Positions 8,353 to 18,117 of a stretch of DNA of 64,000 nucleotides are shown one piece after another. The notes under the pieces are model-generated. The model did not search any database. It had not been told where the DNA came from and was given only the letters and a program-made list of their open reading frames with translations. The translations under genes were made by a program, and so were the position numbers. The stretch lies in contig DDQG01000042.1 of assembly GCA_002342585.1 (NCBI GenBank), positions 22,056 to 86,055 of the forward strand. Reading direction: 5' to 3'. This stretch comes from Prevotellaceae bacterium UBA2448 (lineage in GTDB: Bacteria; Bacteroidota; Bacteroidia; Bacteroidales; Bacteroidaceae). Numbering within the stretch: the stretch's first letter is position 1; every line of letters begins with the position of its first letter.

Positions 8353-8391
8353 CAAAGGTAAGACTTTTATAAGGAAAAACTCTTACCTTTG
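8353..8391. promoter_or_regulatory. Divergent promoters arranged as an inverted repeat, glyS and ArgE-like gene
   Basis: CAAAGGTAAGA (8353-8363) and TCTTACCTTTG (8381-8391) are perfect 11-bp inverted arms 17 nt apart. Each arm contains TACCTTTG, a match to the Bacteroidetes -7 box TAnnTTTG, one for each direction. T-rich tracts between the arms may act as weak -33 elements. The two promoters must compete or be controlled together. Confidence 0.7.
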
Positions 8392-8417
8392 GTGCTAAAT
8401 TTTATGAATAGCACAAA

Positions 8418-9476
8418 ATGGAGTACAGTAAAACAACTTTAGAGGCCGTAGAATTGTTAAAACAATTGATTTCAACGCCAAGCATAAGCAGAGATGAGAG
8501 CAAGGCTGCTGACATCATGGAATCATATATGAAGTCGAAAGGACTCGCTACTCAACGACATGGAAATAATGTGTGGAGTCAGTCGTCAGACTTTGATTCT
8601 AAACGACCTACTATATTGTTGAATGCACACATAGATACTGTAAAACCTGTTGCAGACTGGAAGCACAATCCGTTCGTTCCGACATTGGAGGGAGACACCT
8701 TATATGGTTTGGGAGCAAACGACTGCGGCGGCGGTCTTGTATCCCTCTTGCAAGTATTCTTGGCTTTTGAAAATGAGCTGTCTCATAAGGGATTCAACCT
8801 TGTATATCTTGCTTCATGTGAGGAGGAGGTAAGCGGAAAGAACGGCATTGAAAGTGTTCTGCCTATGCTGCCAACTATTTCATTTGCGATCGTAGGTGAA
8901 CCCACTGGCATGCAACCAGCAATAGCAGAAAAGGGGCTGATGGTAATTGATGCCACAGCTCATGGAAAGGCGGGACATGCAGCTCGTAACGAAGGAGACA
9001 ACGCAATTTATCGTGCTATGCAGGATATCCAATGGATCAGCACATGGCAGTTTTCTAAGCAGAGTGACTTGCTGGGACCGGTAAAACAGACTGTAACCAT
9101 CATAAACGCAGGAACCCAGCATAATGTGATTCCTGCAGAATGTACGTTTACTATAGATGTGCGCAGCAATGAATTCTACTCAAACGAAGAGCTATTCGAT
9201 TATTTCCAGAAGAACATGAAATCGGAACTGAAAGCAAGAAGTTTCCGACTGGGTTCATCGCATATACCCGAAGACCACACCTTCGTTGTGCGTTGCAAGA
9301 AGAAAGGACTGAAACCATTTGGCAGTCCTACTCTGAGTGATCAGGCACTAATGAAATTTCCGTCACTGAAACTCGGTCCGGGCGAATCGGCACGTTCACA
9401 TACCGCAGATGAATTCATAAAAATAAGCGAGATAGAAGAGGCAATAAAACTCTATATTGAGTTATTGAAAGATTAA
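8418..9476 (+). CDS. argE: M20-family deacylase, probable N-acetyl/N-succinyl-ornithine deacylase
   Basis: Likely removes the N-acyl group in arginine synthesis; several Bacteroidetes use N-succinyl rather than N-acetyl intermediates, so the acyl group is uncertain. The 352-residue protein has the M20 metal-site pattern: H71 and D73 in NAHIDTV, D102 in GANDCGGG, E135/E136 in SCEEEV, E161 in VGEPTG, and a late His in SHTADEF. The dimerisation domain lies at about 170-280. No other arg genes are nearby, so a different M20 acyl-amino-acid hydrolase is possible. It is divergent from glyS, and its stop codon overlaps that of the C10 protease gene (4 bp). Confidence 0.75.
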   Translation: MEYSKTTLEAVELLKQLISTPSISRDESKAADIMESYMKSKGLATQRHGNNVWSQSSDFDSKRPTILLNAHIDTVKPVADWKHNPFVPTLEGDTLYGLGANDCGGGLVSLLQVFLAFENELSHKGFNLVYLASCEEEVSGKNGIESVLPMLPTISFAIVGEPTGMQPAIAEKGLMVIDATAHGKAGHAARNEGDNAIYRAMQDIQWISTWQFSKQSDLLGPVKQTVTIINAGTQHNVIPAECTFTIDVRSNEFYSNEELFDYFQKNMKSELKARSFRLGSSHIPEDHTFVVRCKKKGLKPFGSPTLSDQALMKFPSLKLGPGESARSHTADEFIKISEIEEAIKLYIELLKD

Positions 9477-11233
9477 CGGAATACGTATTTCTTCCCGTTG
9501 CGAATGTAAATACCCTTTCCAGGCTGTGCTACACGAGTGCCTGTAAGAGTGTACCATGCATCATCACCAGCGGATTTCTGTTGTGTGTCGGCAGATGTGA
9601 TTTCAACATCTTCTATACCAGTAGCAACAGGAGGGTCGGCAACAAATGTCACCGTTCCCTGTGGAGTGCTTGATGAAACTGTCACTGTCCAACTTTCCGT
9701 ATTCCCATATTTTGCAGGTAACGGATAGATTGTACCATCTGAGTCCTTCATTACCATTCGCATGGTATATGTACCAGCTGTCATAGAACGAGGGAAAGTA
9801 GGCGAATAGCAGGAGGCATTTATGTAGTAATAACCCAGATTGATCTTTGCATTAATATTATCCAGTTTCAGTTCGCCATTAGAGTCATATACTGCAAGAC
9901 CAACTTCGCCATCGAAAAAACAATCGTAATTAAAAATGGTATCGATAACCACCTTAAGATTTTCGCCTTTGGATATTGATGTCCTATCGAGAGTTAGTTT
10001 ACAGCCAAATATCGTAGGGTGGTAGCCAAAATCCTCTTCAGTTGGTTGAACACCTAACACAGCGTTTTGATTAAAAACAAAGTTACCCATGTTAGTTGAT
10101 GCTGGTTTAAGCACTGAAATGGCATAATACCCATTATCCTTCCCTTGCCACCCCCAATTCACATGAAACATATCAGTGGAAGCATCATATCCATCCAAGA
10201 TAAACGAATGACCTCCACCTGAAATAGTTATTGCATTAAAAATAACAGGTCTGCCAGCGGAAAGATCGTCGATTATCTCTTTCTGAAACTCCTCAACTCC
10301 TAAAACATCACGAAGTCGGATTTTTGCATATTTATTGTATCCAAACTGATTAACAAAAGCTCTTGGTATGTAATCTTCTACAGTACCTGAGCTTCCCAAT
10401 CCATCAACATTCCATATCATATCAACGGCAACACCTATTTGATAGCATATCTTGGCTACCTCATCAGCCTGACTCTGTGTGTATTGTCCTGTCTTCACAA
10501 CACCATCATCATCCTGATAATTACCATACTCTTTAGCTATATTATCCCAGTTATATGTCTGTTCACTAAAGTTTACAGAAACTTGTGAATAGTTTGTATT
10601 TGTATATGTTCCGCCTTGTCCTCTGGAAGGGTATTTCCAATAGTTCATCACCTGAGCCATAGCTAAAGCAACACAACCTACTGAAGCTTTACCATGATAC
10701 ATAGAAGGATTGCCAGAATAATCTACAGGTACCTGATAATTAAATGGATATCCCTGACACCAATGGGTCTTGATTAATGGCGCTATGCTATTTGCAGACG
10801 TTAATAAACTTCGACAAGATTCAACGGTAGTGATACCATTCTCGTCGTAATATTCCTTGGCTGCCTGCATCTCTGCAGAAAGAGTAGATAGGAGATGGGT
10901 CAGAGCAGTAGGTGCTGTCTCAGTTGAAAAGTGTCCTGTAGTACTATATCCAATAACATCACGGAAACGGTCGTCACCACTTACGATAACATATCCGTTT
11001 CCATTCGAGATATTCAGAATATAATAATCTGATGTCGAACTGCTCAATCCCATTAACAAGCGTTTCCCTTCCGTTCCTACTGCGATGAAATCGTCATCTT
11101 CGCAAGAAACAAACCCAACTGTTTGTTTTGCAAAAGCAGCCGCAATAGATTTGGCATCACGCAAGTTACGCGATGATGGAAGTGCTGATATTGCTATCAA
11201 GCACAGGCATATCAGAGTAAATACTCGCTTCAA
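9473..11233 (-). CDS. Secreted C10-family cysteine protease (streptopain/interpain-like)
   Basis: The 586-residue protein has a signal peptide (about 1-19), a Spi-type pro-domain (about 25-125, GYVIVSGDDRFRDVIGY), and a papain-like C10 catalytic domain with nucleophile Cys187 (SVGCVALAMAQ) and catalytic His342 (GGGHSFILDGY). The segment HVNWGWQGKDNGYY follows. Beta-sandwich sequence comes next, and the chain ends in a sorting-like tail (YTLTGTRV, then GIYIRNGKKYVFR) resembling type IX secretion C-terminal signals. SpeB and interpain A are family members that degrade host proteins. The gene lies 18 bp behind purA and may be read through from it. Confidence 0.9.
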   Translation of the reverse strand: MKRVFTLICLCLIAISALPSSRNLRDAKSIAAAFAKQTVGFVSCEDDDFIAVGTEGKRLLMGLSSSTSDYYILNISNGNGYVIVSGDDRFRDVIGYSTTGHFSTETAPTALTHLLSTLSAEMQAAKEYYDENGITTVESCRSLLTSANSIAPLIKTHWCQGYPFNYQVPVDYSGNPSMYHGKASVGCVALAMAQVMNYWKYPSRGQGGTYTNTNYSQVSVNFSEQTYNWDNIAKEYGNYQDDDGVVKTGQYTQSQADEVAKICYQIGVAVDMIWNVDGLGSSGTVEDYIPRAFVNQFGYNKYAKIRLRDVLGVEEFQKEIIDDLSAGRPVIFNAITISGGGHSFILDGYDASTDMFHVNWGWQGKDNGYYAISVLKPASTNMGNFVFNQNAVLGVQPTEEDFGYHPTIFGCKLTLDRTSISKGENLKVVIDTIFNYDCFFDGEVGLAVYDSNGELKLDNINAKINLGYYYINASCYSPTFPRSMTAGTYTMRMVMKDSDGTIYPLPAKYGNTESWTVTVSSSTPQGTVTFVADPPVATGIEDVEITSADTQQKSAGDDAWYTLTGTRVAQPGKGIYIRNGKKYVFR

Positions 11234-11251
11234 GGGATTGAATAGTTATTA

Positions 11252-12523
11252 TTACTTGCGTTCTATAGTTTGTTCGCGGTCAGGACCAACACTAACGATA
11301 GTAATAGGAGTTTCGAGTTCCTTCTCAAGGAAAGCAATATAATCGCTGAATGCCTTTGGGAACTGAGACTCGCTGGTTATCTTAGTCAGGTCGGTATTCC
11401 ATCCTGGGAGTTCCTCGTAAACTGGTTCTACAGTACCGTCACTGATATCGTATGGGAAGTCACGAGTGATGGTTCCATCGTTCAGTTTGTATGCAGTACA
11501 AGCCTTAATTGTTTCGAATCCATCAAGAACGTCGCTCTTCATCATAATCAGTTTTGTAACACCGCTTACCATGATAGCATAACGCAGTGCAACGAGGTCT
11601 ATCCAACCACAACGGCGTTCACGTCCTGTCACAGCACCATACTCATGACCAATATTACGGATAGTATTTCCGGTTTCATCGAAGAGTTCTGTTGGGAATG
11701 GACCTGCACCCACACGTGTGCAGTATGCCTTGATGATGCCGAATACATCACCAATTTTATTAGGACCAATTCCAAGACCAATACATGCACCGGCACAAAT
11801 TGTATTTGATGAAGTAACGAATGGATATGAACCGAAATCAACATCGAGCATAGTACCCTGAGCGCCCTCACAAAGTACACTCTTTCCTGCCTTCAGGAGT
11901 TTGTTGATTTCATGTTCACTGTCAACGAGAGGGAACTGTTTCAGGTATTCAATACCCTCCATCCATTTCTTCTCCACCTCAGTGATATCGTAATTTGTGT
12001 AATTCAGCGACTTGAGGATACTCTCATGACGTGCTTTGTGTTCAGCATATTTCTTCTCAAAATCACAAAGGATATCGCCTACACGGAGTCCATTACGGCT
12101 TGTCTTATCAGTATAAGTAGGGCCAATGCCTTTTCCCGTTGTTCCTACCTTATTCTTACCCTTTGCTGCCTCATATGCTGCATCAAGCAGACGGTGAGTT
12201 GGCATGATAAGGTGTGCCTTCTTGGAAATGTGAAGACGTCCGTGGAGTGAGTGTCCGCTCTTCTCCAGATCTTTAGCCTCATCCATGAAGAGGTCTGGAG
12301 CCAAAACGACACCATTACCTATAATATTTACTTTATCACCTTGGAATATGCCAGAAGGAATGGAACGCAAAACATATTTCTGTCCTTCAAACTCCAATGT
12401 GTGTCCTGCATTCGGACCACCTTGGAATCGCGCTACTACATCATAGCGTGGAGTTAATACGTCTACTACCTTTCCTTTGCCTTCGTCTCCCCACTGGAGA
12501 CCTAAAAGAACATCAACTTTCAT
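11252..12523 (-). CDS. purA: Adenylosuccinate synthetase
   Basis: Joins IMP and aspartate using GTP, the first committed step to AMP. The 423-residue protein shows the standard sites: WGDEGKGK at 11-18 with catalytic Asp13, GGPNAGHT with His41, and the GTP-binding and IMP-binding segments (VGTTGKGIGP, RERRCGW). Length is normal. It follows the Fur-family gene by 9 bp, which implies a shared transcript from the promoter at 13.1 kb, and precedes the C10 protease gene by 18 bp. Confidence 0.98.
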   Translation of the reverse strand: MKVDVLLGLQWGDEGKGKVVDVLTPRYDVVARFQGGPNAGHTLEFEGQKYVLRSIPSGIFQGDKVNIIGNGVVLAPDLFMDEAKDLEKSGHSLHGRLHISKKAHLIMPTHRLLDAAYEAAKGKNKVGTTGKGIGPTYTDKTSRNGLRVGDILCDFEKKYAEHKARHESILKSLNYTNYDITEVEKKWMEGIEYLKQFPLVDSEHEINKLLKAGKSVLCEGAQGTMLDVDFGSYPFVTSSNTICAGACIGLGIGPNKIGDVFGIIKAYCTRVGAGPFPTELFDETGNTIRNIGHEYGAVTGRERRCGWIDLVALRYAIMVSGVTKLIMMKSDVLDGFETIKACTAYKLNDGTITRDFPYDISDGTVEPVYEELPGWNTDLTKITSESQFPKAFSDYIAFLEKELETPITIVSVGPDREQTIERK

Positions 12524-12532
12524 CTGTTTTAT

Positions 12533-13084
12533 TTATTTTATATTATTAATCCATTTTGCTGCTTCGCTCAGTTCTGCATCGATACGGGCAAAGCGTTTTT
12601 CTTCACGAGTCATCTTTGCTTCTCTCTCCTTCTCCATCTTCTTCTTCAGACGATATAGACGAGCTACACAAGCATCGCACAAACCATATATGTATAGTGA
12701 ACTGCGAAGTTTTTTGAAACGTGGTGTACGACATGCAGCAGCGGCTTCAAACACAGTTTTGCTCTTCATGTTCCATATCTTACCGCATCCATTACATATA
12801 TAATGGTGATGCGGCTCCACCTTATAGGCATTCTCATAAAGAGTCCTGCCGTTTACTTGGTGACTATATACCAGACCGACCTCGTCAAACAGACTCATGG
12901 TACTGAACACCGTAGCTCTGCTTATCGGACTTTTCTCCGGCATCATGGCATATATCTCATCTGCACTATGGTGACCTTCCATTTTCAGTACCACATCCAA
13001 GATAATATGACGTTCAGGGGTTTTTCGTTTCCCCTGCTCTTCAATATAACTGTCGAGAATATCTTTTGCAGACTTTTCCATCAT
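12533..13084 (-). CDS. Fur-family metal-responsive transcriptional regulator
   Basis: The 183-residue protein has an N-terminal winged helix (about 20-80), the metal-site segment HHHYIC at 92-97, and two Cys pairs (C97/C100 and C136/C139) that match the structural zinc site of Fur/PerR proteins. It carries a Lys/Glu-rich tail (about 145-183) beyond the usual end. Whether it senses iron, zinc or peroxide cannot be decided. It is the first gene of a unit with purA and the C10 protease, and its promoter lies inside the end of the upstream AlkD-like gene. Start could be either of two adjacent ATGs. Confidence 0.88.
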   Translation of the reverse strand: MMEKSAKDILDSYIEEQGKRKTPERHIILDVVLKMEGHHSADEIYAMMPEKSPISRATVFSTMSLFDEVGLVYSHQVNGRTLYENAYKVEPHHHYICNGCGKIWNMKSKTVFEAAAACRTPRFKKLRSSLYIYGLCDACVARLYRLKKKMEKEREAKMTREEKRFARIDAELSEAAKWINNIK

Positions 13085-13104
13085 ACTATTTTCATAATAC
13101 AGCG

Positions 13105-13136
13105 CAAAATTATGTCTTTTTGCTTGTTAGAACAAA
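13105..13136 (-). promoter_or_regulatory. Bacteroidetes-type promoter for fur-purA
   Basis: On the minus strand TTTG (13136-13133), a 20-nt spacer and TAATTTTG (13112-13105) match the consensus TTTG-N19-22-TAnnTTTG. The -7 box is 20 bp before the fur ATG. The -33 box lies within the last codons of the AlkD-like gene. Confidence 0.75.
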
Positions 13137-13720
13137 TAATCAGCCATTTTTTTAGCTTTGTTCATATTATCATCTGACAGACTGGCAAATATCTGTAATG
13201 TCTTTACTGCTGCCTTGCTCAGACTGTTGTCACTAGCATTGATATCGCACGCCAATTGATCAAACAATTCCTCCTCTGATCTTTCGCTCATTTCTCCCTT
13301 CCTCAACACATGGCACATTGTGAAGTAGCCCGTAATCTGTAGCATCGTATTGTCGGCAGAAATCCATTCAAATGCCTTACTGCTGACATATGGCAGTCTT
13401 CGCATGAGGTTTAGTGCAAAGATTTGTGCCATTTCAACGGTTCTTATCTCAGAAACCCATATATCACAGAGTTCCTCATCAAAATCTGTTGTTGGCATCA
13501 GGATAGTGGCGAGGATCTTACATTCACGCACACTTTCATGCCATAGAGTCTGTGCCAACTGACGTTCAGACGGAAACTCGCTGGCTATCTGCTGTATTCG
13601 TGGCAGTTCGATGCCAAAATTAACACGATAGTCATCTGTCTGTCTCATGGCAGCAGATGCCACACCGTTCATATTGGCACGGAGTTCCTTCTTTATTTCG
13701 GTGATTACTTCGTTATTCAT
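13127..13720 (-). CDS. AlkD-like DNA alkylation repair family protein
   Basis: The 197-residue, almost wholly helical protein resembles the AlkD/HEAT-like repeat glycosylase family (DNA_alkylation): FGIELPRIQQIA near residues 35-46, LAQTLWHESVRECKILA, then helices with AFEWI. AlkD proteins excise alkylated bases without base flipping. The usual catalytic aspartate and tryptophans cannot be confirmed by eye, so it may be a binding-only relative. It overlaps the dipeptidyl peptidase gene by 8 bp and is the last gene of the signalling operon. Confidence 0.7.
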   Translation of the reverse strand: MNNEVITEIKKELRANMNGVASAAMRQTDDYRVNFGIELPRIQQIASEFPSERQLAQTLWHESVRECKILATILMPTTDFDEELCDIWVSEIRTVEMAQIFALNLMRRLPYVSSKAFEWISADNTMLQITGYFTMCHVLRKGEMSERSEEELFDQLACDINASDNSLSKAAVKTLQIFASLSDDNMNKAKKMADYLF

Positions 13721-15761
13721 TTACAAGTGGCAAAGCCGAGTACTTGGTTGAGTAACGCAGCATCTGTTCAGCATAACCCTCGGAATAAGACACTTTCACA
13801 TCAGTAATCTTACCATTCTTATCCTTCACTGCCGTATATTTAGGATTGATAAATCCTTTATATGGAGCAATGTTGAGTTTGGCATAGCGCTCCAGTACTT
13901 CTTTATGCAAAACGGGATCGACTTTCACTCCATATTCTTCTACCAATGCTTTTGCACCCTTATAATCACCTGTTGACTTAATGCGTTGTATCTCAGAAAG
14001 TAGTTTTCCGAAGAGAACACGCAGTTTCTGATAGTCGTTAATTCTCAGGTATGTCTTTCCGTTCACCTTCAGCAGTTCACATACATTATCAGCCTTTCCG
14101 TGTTCGAAAGCCCAATGAGCAATCAGGGCACGATTACGCATATGAGCCTCCTCCAGATTCTTTCCCGGTTGTATTCTTACCAACTGAGTCATCAGCCCGT
14201 TTTGCATCTGAGCATAATATCCTGCCTTATATGCATCAAGACTAGGTATAAGACCCAGTTCTACCAGTTTTGCATCAGGCAGATAATACAAAGCAAAGAG
14301 GTCGGCACGTGCTTCTTCAATAGTACTTCCATATGCTTTCAATGAATCTGGATCCACTCCGTCAAGGAGTTTTCCCGAACCATGTCCGAGACATTCGTGT
14401 AAGTCTGTATGCAAGTCGTCGCACACATCAGCATATTTCTCAAGCAGTTCCTTATCTGTATCCGAAAGTACGAATTCATTTCTCATTCCGTTACCCTTTG
14501 CAGCCTGGTTGTATGCGTATGTGATATTGCCGATTGTAACAGACTTAGAACCATATTCCCTTCTAATCCAATTAGAATTCGGAAGGTTGATACCGATAGC
14601 TGTTGAAGGATAGAGGTCACCAGCCAGCAGTGCAGCATTGATAACTTTCGCACTTACACCTTTCACCTTCTCTTTTTTGAAAGCTTTATCTACAGGACTA
14701 TGGTCTTCGAACCACTGTGCGTTATTACTCAGTGTTTCTGTACGTTTAGTAGCAACGAGATCCTTGAAATTCACAAGACTCTCCCATGAGCATTTCAGAC
14801 CAAGTGGATCACCGTAACACTCGATGAAACCGTTTACAAAGTCAATAATAGGTTCTGTATTCTGTGCCCATGCAATGCTATAATCATCAAAAGTTTTCAG
14901 GTCACCAGTTCTATAATACTTTACGAGTAAGTCAATGACCTCTTTCTGCTTTTCATCCTCTGCATATTCACGTGCAAGCAACAGATTATCGATGATATTC
15001 TTGATAGCGCTGCCATAGAGTCCGTTGACAGTCCATTTCTTTTCATATATCTTTCCAGAGGCATCTTTGACCAATCGGGAATTCATTCCATACATAACAG
15101 GATGCAGAGCATCACCTTCAGCTTTTTGTTTTTCGTAGAAAGCCTCGGCTTCATCCTGAGTAACACCTTCATAGTAGTTAGATGCCGACGTCTTTATCAA
15201 ATCCACACCCTCTGCCAGATTGATTCGCTTCTGGAGGATATTAGGATTGAATATAGCATCACACACCTCTTGCAATAATGCGTCCAAACCACCTTGTACA
15301 TCTTTGAATGAGTCTGCACAGTCATGTACTCTGCGCATAAACCATGAGGAGGAGAAACCTGGAACGAACTTATCGCATGCATAGTGATGATGAATACCAT
15401 TACTGAACCAAACCCTCTTCAGATATGTTTCGAAAGCGTTGAATTCGTCTTTATCACTCTCATTACCTGTACGCACGCGGCTCTCAGCTTTATATACCTC
15501 TTCGAGTACACGGCGAACGCGCAGGTTATACTTACAATTCTGATCCCATAGGATATCACGTCCCCATAACGCAGCCTCCTGCAGATAATAGATAAAAGTC
15601 TTTTGTTTCAGATTCAGCTCTTCAAAACCATCAACTCTATATCTCAACATCTGCAAATCAGCAAAGCGCTCATCTACATAATTAAAATTGTCGGTAGCAG
15701 CAGCATTTACTGTTGCCCCTGTCATCATCGCTGTTATAATCATAACTTTAATATCAAGCAT
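13713..15761 (-). CDS. Dipeptidyl peptidase III (M49 family)
   Basis: A zinc exopeptidase that removes dipeptides from oligopeptides. The 682-residue protein has the M49 signature HECLGH at 455-460 (HExxGH) and the second zinc motif EEARAD at 482-487. The N terminus has a short hydrophobic stretch (IKVMIITAMMTGATVNAAA) that may be a signal peptide, with the true start possibly at an internal Met (M7). If so the enzyme is periplasmic. It starts 10 bp after the TonB receptor gene and overlaps the AlkD-like gene, so peptide breakdown and a receptor share one transcript. Confidence 0.92.
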   Translation of the reverse strand: MLDIKVMIITAMMTGATVNAAATDNFNYVDERFADLQMLRYRVDGFEELNLKQKTFIYYLQEAALWGRDILWDQNCKYNLRVRRVLEEVYKAESRVRTGNESDKDEFNAFETYLKRVWFSNGIHHHYACDKFVPGFSSSWFMRRVHDCADSFKDVQGGLDALLQEVCDAIFNPNILQKRINLAEGVDLIKTSASNYYEGVTQDEAEAFYEKQKAEGDALHPVMYGMNSRLVKDASGKIYEKKWTVNGLYGSAIKNIIDNLLLAREYAEDEKQKEVIDLLVKYYRTGDLKTFDDYSIAWAQNTEPIIDFVNGFIECYGDPLGLKCSWESLVNFKDLVATKRTETLSNNAQWFEDHSPVDKAFKKEKVKGVSAKVINAALLAGDLYPSTAIGINLPNSNWIRREYGSKSVTIGNITYAYNQAAKGNGMRNEFVLSDTDKELLEKYADVCDDLHTDLHECLGHGSGKLLDGVDPDSLKAYGSTIEEARADLFALYYLPDAKLVELGLIPSLDAYKAGYYAQMQNGLMTQLVRIQPGKNLEEAHMRNRALIAHWAFEHGKADNVCELLKVNGKTYLRINDYQKLRVLFGKLLSEIQRIKSTGDYKGAKALVEEYGVKVDPVLHKEVLERYAKLNIAPYKGFINPKYTAVKDKNGKITDVKVSYSEGYAEQMLRYSTKYSALPLVNE

Positions 15762-15771
15762 AATGTATAAA

Positions 15772-18117
15772 TTAGAACTCGTACTTTAATTTACCAATAA
15801 AACTGAATCCTTGACCAGGATTACCCTGTTGTAATTTACCACCGATATGATAACGGGTATTAAACAAGTTGTATGTATCTACAGAAGCAGTAAGTTTAAA
15901 TGGGAAGCGCCATTCTACACCGGCACCGAATATAGCAATTGCAGGTTGAGGAACGGTTCCGAAGCTCTCTCCTTCGTTTCTTCTAGCATAAACTATGTCA
16001 TTGTCAAGACAATCGGTTTTTGACTGCATATGCATATTGGCGCGTAGCCAAAACGAGCCAGTACGCGGTTTTGAGAATAGACGTTGCGAACCCACAAAAT
16101 TAAGTAAAAATTTAGGTACATTACTGATGTTGTGATTCGTTGATGAGAAATTCTCAACACGGAATGGGTATTGATACGTCATGTTCAAGTTCAGTAAAGT
16201 CCTCGTTGTATTATACTGAATAACACCTTCTGCTCCCCCAATAGTAATCTTACCTGCATTCTCAAACATTGAAGAAGCTTTAATGTCGTTACTTGTAAAG
16301 AAAACCAAATCATGCACACTATTTGAGAAGAGGTTTAATTCAAATTTCAGATTGGCAGGTTTGATATTAAGTGTAGCACCAACCTGGAAAGCATCCATCT
16401 GTTCTGGATCCATATTTTCCGAACCACTAAATAAACTAATCTGAGAAGCCCGGTATAGGAACGGAGCATCAACGAACGAATGGGCATAGGTAGCTTTTAT
16501 ACTCCATGCGCTGTTTGGCAAATAAATCAAGGCTACACGAGGCGACCATGTGTTGATAAGTCTGCCGTTATTTCTTCGTTTATGGTCGAAACGCACACCA
16601 CCGTTCAAGATAAATTTTTTGGTAAAGTTATGTTTCAGTTGTGCAAATCCAGAGAATGTCTGCTCATCACCATCATAAAATATCTGATTTGTATAAAGTG
16701 ACACATCATCATAGTCATATCCCAATTTAACGGCTGCATCTGAAAGTTTAAAATAATCATACTGCACACCACCCATCAGCGAACCGAACATATTGTCTGA
16801 GAACTTATACTTATAAGCCAAGTTAGCAGAACCGCCAAAACTATAATCTTCCCAATTCACCGCTTCCCAAACTCCTCGAGTATGTGGTGATATAACCCCA
16901 TTTAATCCCATTACATATATCAATGCAGCAGAAAAAAGTTCGTTAACTGAATCACCCAGCACATTATATATTTGTACTCGTTCTGTACCAGCAAACGCAG
17001 ATAAAGACAGAGACAGATTGCCGAAATCATGGGAGTAATCCAAATCTATACGGACATTTGAACGTGAGACACCTGGTTTTTCTCCATTCTGTGCACTGTA
17101 ATCATCATAAGAAAAATTATTTCCTATATCAATTAAGTTATAATAAGGAACTGTCTTGGCATGCTGCCCTATAGCCGAGACCTTGAACTCCCCCCAACGT
17201 ACATTAGCTCCGAAATCATATGATGGTTTATTATTATATCCGCCAATATAGCGTTTTGTATCGTTTTCCCATCTCACTTCTCCACGAGCAGAATAGATGG
17301 AACTCCACAGGAAGACATCTGATCTCAGATTTCCTTGGCCAAACAGTATAGTACCTCCATAGCTGTTATGAATACCAGCTTTTGCTATCACTGAAGCACC
17401 ATCCATATCGGAACCTGTTTTTGTAATAATATTTACTACGGCTGTTAACGCCACGTTTCCATAAAGAGATGATGCCGGACCACGTAGCACTTCTATTTGT
17501 TTTATCTTGTCCAAATTCTGACGGAAGTCTAAAGCCTCAGCATTGGTACTATAACTATTCAATCTGTGTCCGTTGAGCATGACAAGCATATGTTCTTGGG
17601 TAAGCCCGTACACACCTCGCATGGCGACATTGTTTTCTATACTACCAATTTCCGACATTCCAGGAACATAAAGAATCAGCAATTCACTCAATGTACGGGC
17701 ACCCGATGCTTTAATCATATCCTCTGTAATAAGTGTAACAGGCACAGGCACCTCTTCAGTCGTTTCTTCTATCTTCGAGGCAGTAGTAATGACTGTCTTA
17801 CCTTTTTTTAGGCGTTCCAGAATATCCACGAAACGAGGGTTTTCTCCATATGCGGTAAAATAAGGATCAACGATTAGTAACTTACCAATATACTGTTCTG
17901 CATCCTGTGGACGTTCCTGATTCAGACTACTAAGTGCCAAAATGCGGTACATAACTATCTGATCCGCCCCCTTTATTGACTGCATATTATTCAGCAGCAA
18001 AGAATCAGCCTGCTCAAAGTGTCCCATATCGAATTCCGTTTGAGCCATGGAAATAAAGTCTTGTCCGTGAGCAGCAAGACCTATGAAAAACAGTATATTT
18101 GCGATGAAATGTCTCAT
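15772..18117 (-). CDS. TonB-dependent outer-membrane receptor with N-terminal TPR-like segment
   Basis: The 781-residue protein has a signal peptide (about 1-18), a helical TPR-like segment (about 20-105, FDMGHFEQADSLLLNN), a plug domain (about 115-240, IEVLRGPASSLYGN) and a beta-barrel to the C-terminal YEF. It resembles siderophore/vitamin or Fe-type receptors rather than SusC. The TPR-like insertion in front of the plug is unusual and could bind a periplasmic partner. No SusD partner is adjacent. The ATG overlaps the kinase stop as ATGA, so it is translationally coupled to a signalling gene. Confidence 0.9.
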   Translation of the reverse strand: MRHFIANILFFIGLAAHGQDFISMAQTEFDMGHFEQADSLLLNNMQSIKGADQIVMYRILALSSLNQERPQDAEQYIGKLLIVDPYFTAYGENPRFVDILERLKKGKTVITTASKIEETTEEVPVPVTLITEDMIKASGARTLSELLILYVPGMSEIGSIENNVAMRGVYGLTQEHMLVMLNGHRLNSYSTNAEALDFRQNLDKIKQIEVLRGPASSLYGNVALTAVVNIITKTGSDMDGASVIAKAGIHNSYGGTILFGQGNLRSDVFLWSSIYSARGEVRWENDTKRYIGGYNNKPSYDFGANVRWGEFKVSAIGQHAKTVPYYNLIDIGNNFSYDDYSAQNGEKPGVSRSNVRIDLDYSHDFGNLSLSLSAFAGTERVQIYNVLGDSVNELFSAALIYVMGLNGVISPHTRGVWEAVNWEDYSFGGSANLAYKYKFSDNMFGSLMGGVQYDYFKLSDAAVKLGYDYDDVSLYTNQIFYDGDEQTFSGFAQLKHNFTKKFILNGGVRFDHKRRNNGRLINTWSPRVALIYLPNSAWSIKATYAHSFVDAPFLYRASQISLFSGSENMDPEQMDAFQVGATLNIKPANLKFELNLFSNSVHDLVFFTSNDIKASSMFENAGKITIGGAEGVIQYNTTRTLLNLNMTYQYPFRVENFSSTNHNISNVPKFLLNFVGSQRLFSKPRTGSFWLRANMHMQSKTDCLDNDIVYARRNEGESFGTVPQPAIAIFGAGVEWRFPFKLTASVDTYNLFNTRYHIGGKLQQGNPGQGFSFIGKLKYEF

